64,000 nucleotides of DNA from assembly GCF_030166655.1 (NCBI RefSeq), contig NZ_CP126446.1:2480001-2544000 (forward strand), in the 5' to 3' direction. The stretch comes from Pontibacillus chungwhensis. GTDB lineage: Bacteria; Bacillota; Bacilli; Bacillales; BH030062. The first letter of the stretch is position 1; the number at the start of each line of letters is the position of its first letter. Of the stretch, positions 51,836-60,578 are shown piece after piece. Under the pieces are notes generated by a model. That model was not told where the DNA came from. It saw nothing but the letters and a program-made list of their open reading frames with translations, and did not search any database. The position numbers and the translations under genes are program-made.

Positions 51836-52654
51836 TTAGTTAAAGTAACTCCTTCTTGTGAATACCAAGTAGGATCCTAAAAGGAATCCACATACATACA
51901 CGGTTATGACACTTAAAAGCCACGCTAGATTTCTTCCATTTAACAACATAAGAGCAATACCAGAATATTGAACCTTTGTTATTGAAGCATAAATAACCGG
52001 CAAAACGTTAATGTGAAAGGCCGTTGATAATTGCATGAGCTCAGGCACGGCAATAAGGAATACAAGCAGACTGACTCCTGCTGCTAGTAAAGCGTTCACA
52101 GACGGACAAAGTGTGCCTGCAAACAGAAACAAGGATAAGACAGCAATGATAGAAAGATAGGCCAATCCATAATAAGCGATCGTATAAAGGCCCATATCCA
52201 CATTCGAAATCCTATCAAAGCTTATAAATTGAATAGACTGTTCTGGCATTCGAAATAAAAAGAGTCCTACTAAATAAGAAGTCAGGCCATACACCCCTAG
52301 ATAAAGAAACAGGGTTGTTGCCATTACACCAAGTTTAGCAAAGAATAGTTGTTTTAATGAGTAAGCCCTCTGCAGCAGCAGCCTTAGCTGTCCTTTTTGT
52401 TGTTCTTCTGTTACAACAAAACCCACAAGAACAAGAATGACAACATTGAATGTAATAAACAGGTGTTCTGAAAGGCTTAATACAGGAAAGTTCATAACGG
52501 TGGCATAATTTACAGCCTCTTCTGTAGAGGACTGGTTACGAAATTGGTAGTAGAATCCTAGCACAACATTAAGAATGGGCATGGAAAACAAAGCGAAAGC
52601 GACAAATGACCTCGACCATAGGCGCTCCCATTCACTCGTAAACAAGGCTTTCAT
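51836..52654 (-). CDS. ABC-2 type permease, first membrane subunit
   Basis: A 272-residue permease with six helices beginning MKALFTSEWERLWSRSF. Its ATG overlaps the TGA of the ATPase gene by four bases (ATGA), indicating coupled translation. Together with the ATPase and the second permease it makes a BcrAB/NisFEG-like exporter, a type that removes peptides such as lantibiotics or bacitracin from the membrane. Substrate is inferred from family organisation. Confidence 0.84.
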   Translation of the reverse strand: MKALFTSEWERLWSRSFVAFALFSMPILNVVLGFYYQFRNQSSTEEAVNYATVMNFPVLSLSEHLFITFNVVILVLVGFVVTEEQQKGQLRLLLQRAYSLKQLFFAKLGVMATTLFLYLGVYGLTSYLVGLFLFRMPEQSIQFISFDRISNVDMGLYTIAYYGLAYLSIIAVLSLFLFAGTLCPSVNALLAAGVSLLVFLIAVPELMQLSTAFHINVLPVIYASITKVQYSGIALMLLNGRNLAWLLSVITVYVCGFLLGSYLVFTRRSYFN

Positions 52655-53382
52655 GACGTCATCATCTCCACAAATAAATCTTCAAGGCGCATTTCTTTAT
52701 CTTTCATGAGATCGTCTACTTGCCCTTGATACAAAATACGACCTTCTCTAATTAAAATATAGTGGTTGCAAATGTGCTGCAGCTCATCCAGCAAATGACT
52801 CGATATGAAAAACGTAATGCCTTTCTCTTGATTCAATGAGATGATAAGCTCTCTAAGCTCTCGCATTCCAATAGGATCAAGCCCATTTGCCGGTTCATCC
52901 AAAAGTATTAAAGACGGGTCCCCAAGGAGGGCTTGAGCAATACCAAGGCGCTGCTTCATCCCTAAGGAATAGGTATGGATTTTATCCTCTCCCCGTTTTT
53001 CTAGTCCGACAATCTGAAGCACTTCCTCGACCTTTTCCTCTCTTTCTTCTTTCGTATAACCATGAAGTCTTGATAAGTTCAGAAGCATTATACGACCTGT
53101 TAGGTAGTCATAGAACAGAGGGGATTCGATCATCGCGCCTACGTGTTTTAAAGCTTCTGGCCTATTTCCATTCACATCCACTCCATTAAGAAAGACGGAT
53201 CCTTGAGAGGGTTTCACTAATCCCATCATCACCCTCATAAGCGTCGTCTTACCGGCTCCATTTGGTCCGAGAAATCCACAAATCGAACCTGCCTCCACAT
53301 TTAAGGAAATATCTTCAAGCAACACCTTCCTCTTCACTCTTTTCGTAATGTTCACTGTTTTAATCACATTTTCATTCTTCAA
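52651..53382 (-). CDS. ABC transporter ATP-binding protein (BcrA/NisF-like)
   Basis: A 243-residue ATPase with Walker A GPNGAGKTT, the BcrA-type block VGAMIESPLFYDYLTGRIMLLNLSRLHG, signature YSLGMKQRLGIA and Walker B LILLDEPANGLDP. The start is a TTG five bases after AAGGAGGGG; the frame continues upstream to 53424 but this site is much stronger. First gene of a five-gene operon (ATPase, two permeases, response regulator, kinase). Likely role: self-protection or resistance to antimicrobial peptides. Confidence 0.88.
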   Translation of the reverse strand: MKNENVIKTVNITKRVKRKVLLEDISLNVEAGSICGFLGPNGAGKTTLMRVMMGLVKPSQGSVFLNGVDVNGNRPEALKHVGAMIESPLFYDYLTGRIMLLNLSRLHGYTKEEREEKVEEVLQIVGLEKRGEDKIHTYSLGMKQRLGIAQALLGDPSLILLDEPANGLDPIGMRELRELIISLNQEKGITFFISSHLLDELQHICNHYILIREGRILYQGQVDDLMKDKEMRLEDLFVEMMTS

Positions 53383-53663
53383 AATAACCCCTCCTTCATT
53401 CGATACATTCATCGTACATCGCAACTATCAAGAAAAAATCAAGATTCCCCTGTAATTAAAAAAACTTCGATGGAAGAGAGAATAATATTCATCTATCAAA
53501 TTTGACTAATAATATTTTTTGATTATTCTAAATACCAATCAAAAGTGTTACGATATGGTCAAACCTTTAAGGACTACTATAGTCAGTTACGAAGGAGTTA
53601 CTCACCTTGAAATGATTTTATGTGGTTCAGAATAGGATTCTTTTATTTGAAGGAGTGAATGGA

Positions 53664-54740
53664 ATGGTAAACCCAGATGAAATTCTTAGAAGTGGACCGA
53701 ATCAATATATTTGTGAAGAAGGTATTCTTAAAGACCTCTCTACTTTCATAGAGTCGTTTCAGTCTCCCCTAATCGTTACTGGTTACAAATCATATGAAGC
53801 TTTCCGAAACTATGCATCTCTACCTCAGACGAAAGTCTATCAGCACGATGGCTATTGTTCAGATGAAGCGATCGATACGATCACAGCCTTTGCGGGAGAG
53901 TCTGATGTCATTATCGGAATCGGAGGCGGAGTCATACTAGATACAGCGAAATCGGTCGCAGACCATATGGGCGTTGAGGTTACAACGGTGCCAACCGTGG
54001 CTGGAACATGCGCTGCCGCTACTCCGTTAAGTGTCATGTACGATGACACTGGCGCATTTGTTCGTGTCGATTACCACAACCGGACGATTCACCTTGCTCT
54101 AGTCGACCCTGCTTTCCTACTAACTTCTCCTATCGAATATGTAAAAAGCGGGATTAGCGATTCACTCGCGAAATGGTACGAAGCAGAACCAATTATCCGT
54201 AATGACCAAAATGAAGACCTGTCCATCATGGTCAAGGTCGCACTAGACCACGCTTCCTACATAAAAGAGATCCTACTACACGAAAGCCGCGCTGCTATTG
54301 AAAGCATGGAATCGAATACAATAACTTCATCTTTCAAAAACGTCATCGAAGCGATCATTCCTTTATCCGGTACAGTTGGAGGGTATGGAGGAAAGTACGG
54401 CAGAACAGCAGGAGCTCACGCGATCCATAATGGATTAAGTTTTATTGATGAAACCCATTCGGTTCTTCATGGACACAAAGTGGCTTACGGGATTCTAGTC
54501 CAGCTCGTTCTTGAAGGGAAAACAGAAGAAGTGAAAAACCTGCTTCCTTTCTATCAAGATCTTGGATTTCCTGCGAGTTTAGAAGGGTTGAACATTGTTG
54601 AGAACAAAAACAAGGCAATGCCCATTGTTGCCGCTCATGCCGTGAAGCCGGACGAAACGCTTAGGTTGATCTCATCCTTTACGAAAGATGATGTGGTAGA
54701 GGCAATGGAGTATTTGGAGAGAGTTTTGGTGGAGAGATAA
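53664..54740 (+). CDS. iron-containing alcohol dehydrogenase / glycerol dehydrogenase-like protein
   Basis: A 358-residue NAD(P)-dependent dehydrogenase of the GldA/DhaT fold. The nucleotide-binding GIGGGVILDTAKSVAD (about 83-98), the TVPTVAGTCAAATPLS block and the metal ligands in GISDSLAKWYE, AHAIHNG and VLHGHKVAYG are present. ATG at 53664 is eight bases after AAGGAG. It diverges from the ABC/two-component operon. Glycerol, glycerol-1-phosphate or another polyol are possible substrates. Confidence 0.85.
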   Translation: MVNPDEILRSGPNQYICEEGILKDLSTFIESFQSPLIVTGYKSYEAFRNYASLPQTKVYQHDGYCSDEAIDTITAFAGESDVIIGIGGGVILDTAKSVADHMGVEVTTVPTVAGTCAAATPLSVMYDDTGAFVRVDYHNRTIHLALVDPAFLLTSPIEYVKSGISDSLAKWYEAEPIIRNDQNEDLSIMVKVALDHASYIKEILLHESRAAIESMESNTITSSFKNVIEAIIPLSGTVGGYGGKYGRTAGAHAIHNGLSFIDETHSVLHGHKVAYGILVQLVLEGKTEEVKNLLPFYQDLGFPASLEGLNIVENKNKAMPIVAAHAVKPDETLRLISSFTKDDVVEAMEYLERVLVER

Positions 54741-54748
54741 TGAATTGG

Positions 54749-54786
54749 AAAAGGACATGATGGGCTCCCATCATGTCCTTTTTTAT
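54749..54786 (+). terminator. rho-independent terminator
   Basis: AAAGGACATGATGG / CCATCATGTCCTTT hairpin followed by TTTAT. Confidence 0.92.
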
Positions 54787-54836
54787 TTGAACGATTGGTT
54801 CTAGAATATGCTCCAGCGCTATTGGGTTTTAAATAT

Positions 54837-54854
54837 CGGAGTTGCTACTAAGTA
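54837..54854 (+). repeat. 18-base intergenic repeat, copy 2
   Basis: CGGAGTTGCTACTAAGTA, identical to 46032-46049 and in the same orientation. Confidence 0.6.
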
Positions 54855-54986
54855 AAAGAAAGACAAATGAATTCACAGTATTAGACCATCAGTGACCTTT
54901 TGAAAGCTAAACGTAACTCTACGGAACGTTTGTTGCGATGAAGCAAAGAACACTCTAAGCTGTAAGTAGAGCAGGAGGAGAACGAA

Positions 54987-55571
54987 ATGAATAACCATAA
55001 AGTTGGAGAATTAATTTATCATTTGCGAAAAGAAATGGGACTCACTCAGAAGGAATTAGCAGATCAAATGCATATTTCTGATCGAACCATTTCGAAATGG
55101 GAGCGCGGGTATGGCAGCCCGGATGTAACACTACTCCCTCATTTGTCTGCCTTACTAGGAGTCAATATAGAAAATATTTTAGACGGAGAACTAACTTCTA
55201 ATGAATTTGTAGGAGGAAATATGAAAAAATCAAGCTATTTTGTTTGCCCATCATGCAATAATATTGTACTAGCCACTGGAGATATATCCTTATCTTGTTG
55301 CGGGAGAAAGTTAGAACCACTCGAAGCAAAGAAAGCGACAGATGACGAGAAGCTAACCTTTACAGACAGTGACGAGGAATGGTTTATAACAAGCGACCAC
55401 CCCATGACAAAAGACCACTATATATCGTTTATCGCCTTAGCCACAGGTGATCAGGTTCAAATTATGAAACAATATCCGGAATGGAATTTGCAAACGCGGA
55501 TCCCAAAACGCAAGCACGGGAAACTGCTATGGTATGATACGAAACACGGCTTATTTTATCAACTATTTTAA
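54987..55571 (+). CDS. XRE helix-turn-helix protein fused to a desulfoferrodoxin-like domain
   Basis: A 194-residue fusion. Residues 5-62 are an XRE HTH (LIYHLRKEMGLTQKELADQMHISDRTISKWERG). Residues 85-110 have four cysteines C87, C90, C104 and C105 spaced like the rubredoxin-type centre of desulfoferrodoxin, and residues 130-194 resemble superoxide reductase: H138 and H144 in HPMTKDHYISF and H187 in DTKHGLF, where the Cys ligand of the CNxHG motif is Asp184. An internal AGGAGG five bases before in-frame ATG 55221 could give the C-terminal domain alone. Likely an iron- or oxidant-sensing regulator; DNA target unknown. Confidence 0.8.
   Translation: MNNHKVGELIYHLRKEMGLTQKELADQMHISDRTISKWERGYGSPDVTLLPHLSALLGVNIENILDGELTSNEFVGGNMKKSSYFVCPSCNNIVLATGDISLSCCGRKLEPLEAKKATDDEKLTFTDSDEEWFITSDHPMTKDHYISFIALATGDQVQIMKQYPEWNLQTRIPKRKHGKLLWYDTKHGLFYQLF
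55211..55223 (+). promoter_or_regulatory. internal ribosome binding site and start inside the HTH fusion gene
   Basis: AGGAGG at 55211-55216, spacer AAAT, in-frame ATG at 55221-55223 (codon 79). It falls exactly at the border between the HTH and the metal-binding domain and could yield a separate 116-residue protein. Confidence 0.55.
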
Positions 55572-55603
55572 GTTAATTAGGTGTACGCCTAACATTTCCT
55601 CAT

Positions 55604-55634
55604 AAAAAGGACTCAGAAATTAGAGTCCTTTTTG
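55604..55634. terminator. bidirectional terminator
   Basis: AAAAAGGACTC / GAGTCCTTTTT hairpin between convergent genes. Confidence 0.85.
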
Positions 55635-55689
55635 TGATAGCTAAGTTAGTCTAAAAAAAGAGAATGAAGACCCCGGTGATCTCCTCACC

Positions 55690-56499
55690 CTAATGTTGAT
55701 ACACCCGTTTATGCCATTCCTCTAAATATTGTTTAATCATCCCCTGAAGCTCAGACACCTCCACCCTGAAAAACAGAGCCTTCATAAAATGCAATACATT
55801 TGTTCTGATACGAAAAACGGGAATAGCAAAGGGTCTAGCGTTCCATTCCGCATCCAATTTGACGAATGTCTCCTTTACCCATTTCGTAATAATAGACGGT
55901 GCCACTCCCTTTTGTAATAAAGCCTCGATTACAAATGCTAAGCGCTCTTCCTCATCATCGGTAAACGCGTATTCTTTCCAAAAGGCATTTTGAACAGCTT
56001 GCAGAAAAAGGTTCGCATCTTTTTGTCTGAATTGAGTGTGCTCAACAAGAGCTACAAGAAGATCAGCCCCGTGTGCCATGCTATGGGCCCAACCTTTCCC
56101 TTGAACATAGCCTCTCATATCCTGTTCTTCCTTTAGATACTCACCCACGGCGTTCAATATCTGTTCGTATCGCTCCCGCTTCCATCCTTGATCAGAATGG
56201 ACAACCTCAGCAATGACTAAAGCAGAAAAGGATCGAGTAAACACACCATCCCCCTTTTGTTCACCAATCCGATAAAAAAGATGAGACTCACTCAAACATG
56301 TTTCTAAGATTTTATCCACTTGATCTTTATGTAAACGCCCCTCTTGAATCAGCCTTCCAAAAGCAGGGTAGATACATTCATCCCGAAGCTCTGGATCAGG
56401 ATCTCCTATAAAGGTAAGCATCCACTCCATCCACTCGTCCGCTTCATCCGATGACCATTCATCGATGTTTATTCTTTTGAAACTTTCTTTAGTTTTCAT
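55690..56499 (-). CDS. DUF2785 family protein
   Basis: A 269-residue all-helical soluble protein. DPDPELRDECIYPAFGRLIQEGRL, RIGEQKGDGVFTRSFSALVIAEVV and YLKEEQDMRGYVQGKGWAHSMAHGADLLVALVEH are the conserved blocks of DUF2785. The ribosome binding site is weak (AAAGGA about 15 bases before ATG), so the start is not certain. The family has no known function. Confidence 0.82.
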   Translation of the reverse strand: MKTKESFKRINIDEWSSDEADEWMEWMLTFIGDPDPELRDECIYPAFGRLIQEGRLHKDQVDKILETCLSESHLFYRIGEQKGDGVFTRSFSALVIAEVVHSDQGWKRERYEQILNAVGEYLKEEQDMRGYVQGKGWAHSMAHGADLLVALVEHTQFRQKDANLFLQAVQNAFWKEYAFTDDEEERLAFVIEALLQKGVAPSIITKWVKETFVKLDAEWNARPFAIPVFRIRTNVLHFMKALFFRVEVSELQGMIKQYLEEWHKRVYQH

Positions 56500-56611
56500 A
56501 TGTAATGATCAAATCCTTTCCGGTACAGTTTATTGGCTCTTTATGATTGCGAAAAAAGGAAATAAAAGGAGTGGTATGCTCTTTTATTTGTGAACTTTAA
56601 AAACATCAATC

Positions 56612-57682
56612 CTAACTCCAGTCGATCAGCTCTTCCGTTCCCCTCACTAACTCATCCATAAGCTCTCTAACCCGAACTTTTTGACTCAAACGAAGCCCTT
56701 GTCCGGCCCATAACGACATGTATTGTGGATTTTCCTTCTTCTTTGCTTCAGTCCTGATCGGCTTAGTGAGGCTATTTTGGATCGGATAAGGTGCTATACT
56801 GGTGCTTTCCTTACCCATATAGTCCGTAAATTCATTTCGAATTCCTCTTGCCCATTTCCCAGAAAAGGCTTTCGTCACGACCGTGTCATCATCGTTTGCT
56901 TTTAATATAGCTGCTTTATGTTCAGAATGAGCTCCACTCTCATCAGTAGTTAAAAAAGCTGACCCCATTTGAACACCCTGTGCCCCTAATACATGGGAAG
57001 CTGCAATCCCTCTTGCATCCATTACCCCACCAGATGCGATAACTGGAATGGTGACATGGTCACATACCTGTGGCACAAGCGCCATGGTTCCAATTCCACT
57101 TGAGTCCTCAGGCTTTGAGAATGAACCTCTGTGCCCTCCAGCCTCGTTTCCCTGCGCTACAACGGCGTCCATTCCAGCCTGTTGGACAGCAATCGCCTCT
57201 TTAACGGTTGTAGCCGTTCCAATAACTCTAATACCCTTTTGTTTTAATCGGGTGGTAACCTCATGGGGTGGAAGTCCAAATGTAAATGAACAGATTGGAA
57301 CGCTTTCGCTTATGATCACGTCAATTTTACGGTCTAAATCATTCCCCTTATAAGAGACGTCGTTGGAGGTTTCCTTAAGATTAAGTTTGTTACGGAAGTA
57401 TTGTAATGCCTTACTGCTAGATTCTATTTCTTTTTCACTGACCTCTGGAGGATCGATGATAAATAAATTGACACCGAAAGGACGGCTTGTTAATCTCTTA
57501 ACCTTTCCAATCTGTTCCGTTAGTTGATCGGTATGTAAGTAGCCCGCACCAACCATGCCAAGCCCCCCATAATTGGAAACTTCTGAGATCAGTTCCGGCG
57601 TCGTTGGACCACCGGCCATAGGTGCCTGGATAATTGGATAGTCTATGTCTAAAAGCGCTCTTAACTCATTATTGTTCTTCAC
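56612..57682 (-). CDS. nitronate monooxygenase (2-nitropropane dioxygenase type)
   Basis: A 356-residue FMN enzyme that oxidises alkyl nitronates. IIQAPMAGGPTTPEL, the catalytic-His motif QGNEAGGHRG, ASGGVMDARG and GVQMGSAFLTT are all present, marking it as the classical class with the active-site histidine, unlike the shorter paralogue at 20.9 kb. It starts at a GTG behind GGAGGGG. It lies about 60 bases downstream of the VOC protein gene on the same strand and may be its operon partner. Confidence 0.87.
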   Translation of the reverse strand: MKNNNELRALLDIDYPIIQAPMAGGPTTPELISEVSNYGGLGMVGAGYLHTDQLTEQIGKVKRLTSRPFGVNLFIIDPPEVSEKEIESSSKALQYFRNKLNLKETSNDVSYKGNDLDRKIDVIISESVPICSFTFGLPPHEVTTRLKQKGIRVIGTATTVKEAIAVQQAGMDAVVAQGNEAGGHRGSFSKPEDSSGIGTMALVPQVCDHVTIPVIASGGVMDARGIAASHVLGAQGVQMGSAFLTTDESGAHSEHKAAILKANDDDTVVTKAFSGKWARGIRNEFTDYMGKESTSIAPYPIQNSLTKPIRTEAKKKENPQYMSLWAGQGLRLSQKVRVRELMDELVRGTEELIDWS

Positions 57683-57741
57683 CTGAACCCCTCCGTTATA
57701 CTATATAAAGCATGTATTGATAGCACACTTCTCTCCATGAG

Positions 57742-58398
57742 TTACAAAGAGTGATGACCTATTAATCTGGTACCAACCGGATCATTACGGTTAAAGGTAT
57801 CTTTTATAAAATGAACAGTAATCAAACGACTGTAATCTTCATCATGACTCATTATATTCCATTGACCGTTTCCAAGATTAACAAGATCGTTGCCTTTATC
57901 TTCAACAACCTCAAGATTCAAAAGCTCGGCCAGTAACTTTGGATGTTCTTTCGCAAAAGGTAAGCCGATCTCTACCGTATGGATGAGGGTACTCTCTTCT
58001 TCCTCAACAACTTCTGTTCTTCTTTGTAATTCAATTCTGAACTTCCATGGAGTAGAAATAAAAGTCCTTCGTTCCCCTTCATTTATGTGAAGATTCAATT
58101 CCTCAGCCCTTTGAAGAATGTCTTTATATTCCCCTTCCTCCACTAATATTCCAATGTGGTCAAACCGATCTTTCTTCCCGTAACCAAATGTAACATTGGT
58201 TTGACCCTTTACCATTTCTATAATTCGAAATGTAACCCCGCGCTCTCTGAAGTCATCCCACTCTAGAGGAGGGTTAAATGTTTGCATCTCTCCTTGATCA
58301 TTCCCCACTCTCAAACGCGTCTGAAAACCCAACTCTTTATAAAAGTTCTCCATCTCCTCTAATTGATTCATCCACCAGTGATAATGGAACAATTGCAC
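57742..58398 (-). CDS. VOC-like two-module protein
   Basis: A 218-residue protein starting at a GTG (58396-58398) eight bases after AAGGTGG. The N-terminal 130 residues (LFHYHWWMNQLEEMENFYKELGFQTRLRVG...FDHIGILVEEGEY) resemble a glyoxalase-type fold, and the C-terminal 80 residues begin a second, incomplete module (HTVEIGLPFAKEHPKLLAELLNLEVV). Metal ligands are not clearly conserved. Upstream of the nitronate monooxygenase gene on the same strand. Confidence 0.65.
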   Translation of the reverse strand: MQLFHYHWWMNQLEEMENFYKELGFQTRLRVGNDQGEMQTFNPPLEWDDFRERGVTFRIIEMVKGQTNVTFGYGKKDRFDHIGILVEEGEYKDILQRAEELNLHINEGERRTFISTPWKFRIELQRRTEVVEEEESTLIHTVEIGLPFAKEHPKLLAELLNLEVVEDKGNDLVNLGNGQWNIMSHDEDYSRLITVHFIKDTFNRNDPVGTRLIGHHSL

Positions 58399-58672
58399 AA
58401 GTAAGACCACCTTTCCTTCACTCTATGCCCATTTTTACAGGCTAAATTCTCGCTTGTTCTGTAAATTATTTCATAGATTGAGGTCGCTTGGAACCATTTT
58501 TTGTAATAAGAAAAAAGTTTCGTCCGAGAACTATTAATTCGTTTTCCTGAATGTAATATAGGGGAATTTGCTGCCAAACTATATGAAACCTCTTATTCAT
58601 GACTTAAGTCAATGAAAGACTCCCTTACACAGAATACAATGTTGATGAAATCAAGTTCTGGGGGGATCTCAT

Positions 58673-59377
58673 TTGAATACAGCAAATACACCTATACAGC
58701 AAAAAGCTGCCGTCATTTCTGGTATCGCATTACTTCTCATGACACTAGCTGCTATTAGTGCACAAGGATTTATTCACAGTTCATTAGTTGTAAATGAAGA
58801 CGCGGCTACAACATTCAAAAACATCCAAGCGTCTCAATCCTTATTTCGCATTGAGATACTTGGATGGCTCCTCATTATATTGTTGGATATCATCGTTTCA
58901 TGGGGATTTTATATTGTTTTAAAACCATTCCATCATGGATATGCTTTGTTAGCCGGCTGGCTTCGCTTACTCTATACCGCCATTCTGGCAATGGCCGTGT
59001 CGCACCTTGTTATTACCAGTAGTGCGGTTCAAAATGTTGAATCTGGCCTTCCACCTGATAATTTCGCCCAGCAAGTTATGCGTTCCATCTCATCTTTTGA
59101 AGACATATGGTCCTTTGGATTAATTATTTTTGGCGTTCACTTAATTCTTGTTGGCTTGGTCGCAATGAGTACAGAAAAGATCCCTAAAATGATTAGTATT
59201 CTAGTCGTCTTAGCAGGCTTTAGCTACTCGGGCATTCATACCATGTACACGTTCCTACCTCAGATTGAAGGTTTGACAGCACAATTGGAATGGGTTCTTA
59301 TGGCGCCCATGGTCGTAGGTGAATTAGGGTTTGGGCTCTGGCTATTGGTAAAGGGAAGAAAATGGACGATGAACTAA
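58673..59377 (+). CDS. DUF4386 membrane protein
   Basis: A 234-residue protein with six membrane helices, typical of DUF4386 (KAAVISGIALLLMTLAAISAQGFIHS..., LAGWLRLLYTAILAMA, HLILVGLVAMSTEKIPKMISILVVLAGFSYSG). It starts at a TTG behind GGGGGGAT. The gene is convergent with, and four bases from, the Crp-type regulator gene. Function unknown. Confidence 0.82.
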   Translation: MNTANTPIQQKAAVISGIALLLMTLAAISAQGFIHSSLVVNEDAATTFKNIQASQSLFRIEILGWLLIILLDIIVSWGFYIVLKPFHHGYALLAGWLRLLYTAILAMAVSHLVITSSAVQNVESGLPPDNFAQQVMRSISSFEDIWSFGLIIFGVHLILVGLVAMSTEKIPKMISILVVLAGFSYSGIHTMYTFLPQIEGLTAQLEWVLMAPMVVGELGFGLWLLVKGRKWTMN

Positions 59378-59381
59378 TTCA

Positions 59382-59960
59382 TTATTCTGAGGCGACGCGT
59401 TTCTTAATCCGACTTAGGGTTTCTGGCTTTATTCCGAGGTAACTTGCTAGTTGATATTGGGGAACCCGGTTAATTAAATCTGGCCTGTTCGCTATTAAAG
59501 CATGGAAGCGTTCTTCTGGTGTTGAAGAGATAAAGGAAGAGAACTCATCCCTCAACGCACCCATATCTTCTTGCATCATCTTGCGCGTCATATCCTCTAA
59601 CACGGGGTGCACGTCGTAAGAAGATTGTTCAGTCGCTAGATCACCCACAACAAGGGTACAGTCTTCCAAACAGCTAAGGGAGTACTTAGAACTTTTATCT
59701 GTAGTGTGTTGGTTAAAGATCGTTACACTTTGTTCTTCCGTGAAGAAATTGGACGTATGTTCATTCCCATCCTCATCTACAGCGTATTGCCGAACACAAC
59801 CCTTTAAGACAAAGTAACATTTAGAAGGAACTTCCCCTTGATGCAAAAGGATGGTTCCTTTCTTATACGTAGTAACAGGAATGTCCACAGTCAGTTCTTT
59901 TAACTGTGATTCACTGAGGTCTGTGAAACGTTTCATATACTGAATTAGAATATCTTTCAC
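59382..59960 (-). CDS. Crp/Fnr-family transcriptional regulator
   Basis: A 192-residue regulator with a cyclic-nucleotide-binding fold (about 15-120, KKGTILLHQGEVPSKCYFVLKGCVRQY) and a short C-terminal helix-turn-helix (PQYQLASYLGIKPETLSRIKKRV). No Fnr-type cysteine cluster is present, and the residues that hold cAMP in Crp (RxSxE) are lacking, so the effector is unknown. It starts at a GTG seven bases after AAGGGGGAG. Such genes often sit next to DUF4386 genes. Confidence 0.85.
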   Translation of the reverse strand: MKDILIQYMKRFTDLSESQLKELTVDIPVTTYKKGTILLHQGEVPSKCYFVLKGCVRQYAVDEDGNEHTSNFFTEEQSVTIFNQHTTDKSSKYSLSCLEDCTLVVGDLATEQSSYDVHPVLEDMTRKMMQEDMGALRDEFSSFISSTPEERFHALIANRPDLINRVPQYQLASYLGIKPETLSRIKKRVASE

Positions 59961-60087
59961 TCTTTCACTCCCCCTTTATTAAGAAGTGTATTTATCCTTT
60001 AATTTTACCATTCAATAATAATCACCGAGCATTTAATTGATAGTGATGTTAGCCTTTTAATTGTTAAAAATTTTGTATAATAAATGG

Positions 60088-60273
60088 TGAAGCGATTATT
60101 GTGGGTATGACGTTTTTTTCTATACTTTGTCTTTAGTCATGACTTGAAAAAGAAGAAGGAAAGCTTTAAAAGACCAAATTTGTTAATGTTTATGGAAGTT
60201 AAATAAAATTAAAATCAAACTCTAAAAAAATAAATTACAAAAGCATTTGACCACTGGGACAAATGCTTTTTTA
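60088..60273 (+). ncRNA. candidate small RNA
   Basis: A TATAAT (60076-60081) is followed by about 185 bases without an open frame and then a strong terminator, AAAAGCATTTG / CAAATGCTTTT plus TTA (60238-60273). No -35 match is evident and no known RNA family is recognised, so this is only a hypothesis from promoter-terminator spacing. Confidence 0.3.
60238..60273 (+). terminator. orphan rho-independent terminator
   Basis: Perfect 11-base stem AAAAGCATTTG / CAAATGCTTTT with T-run; no protein gene precedes it on the plus strand within 850 bases. Confidence 0.8.
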
Positions 60274-60578
60274 GTATTTAACGAGAAAGAACTGTACGCT
60301 GACATTATTAAGGAATGGACCATTGCTCCAGCCGCTAGTTCTCTTGTAAAAAGGAAGCTTGAGAATCGTCCCTGCACTTCTTCAACATTAATCTAATTCC
60401 ATGGGGTAAATTATCGCTAGAACGTAACGAATTTTATGTAATACTCTTTTATAGAGGCTTTTCCTACTGCTCACAGAGTAATTTGTTAAAAAATAAAATT
60501 TCATGAAGCTAAACAAGCTCACTCTATGTCTAATATTTAAATCTTATATAAAAAGAAATAAAGGCTGGTGGACCATAT

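Larger units (their letters stand above)
59961..60578. other. 618-base region without a protein gene
   Basis: No credible coding frame on either strand. It contains the Crp gene promoter area, a TATAAT at 60076-60081, an orphan terminator at 60238-60273 and the leader of the sigma-factor gene. The AT content looks high here and in the following genes. Confidence 0.6.
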
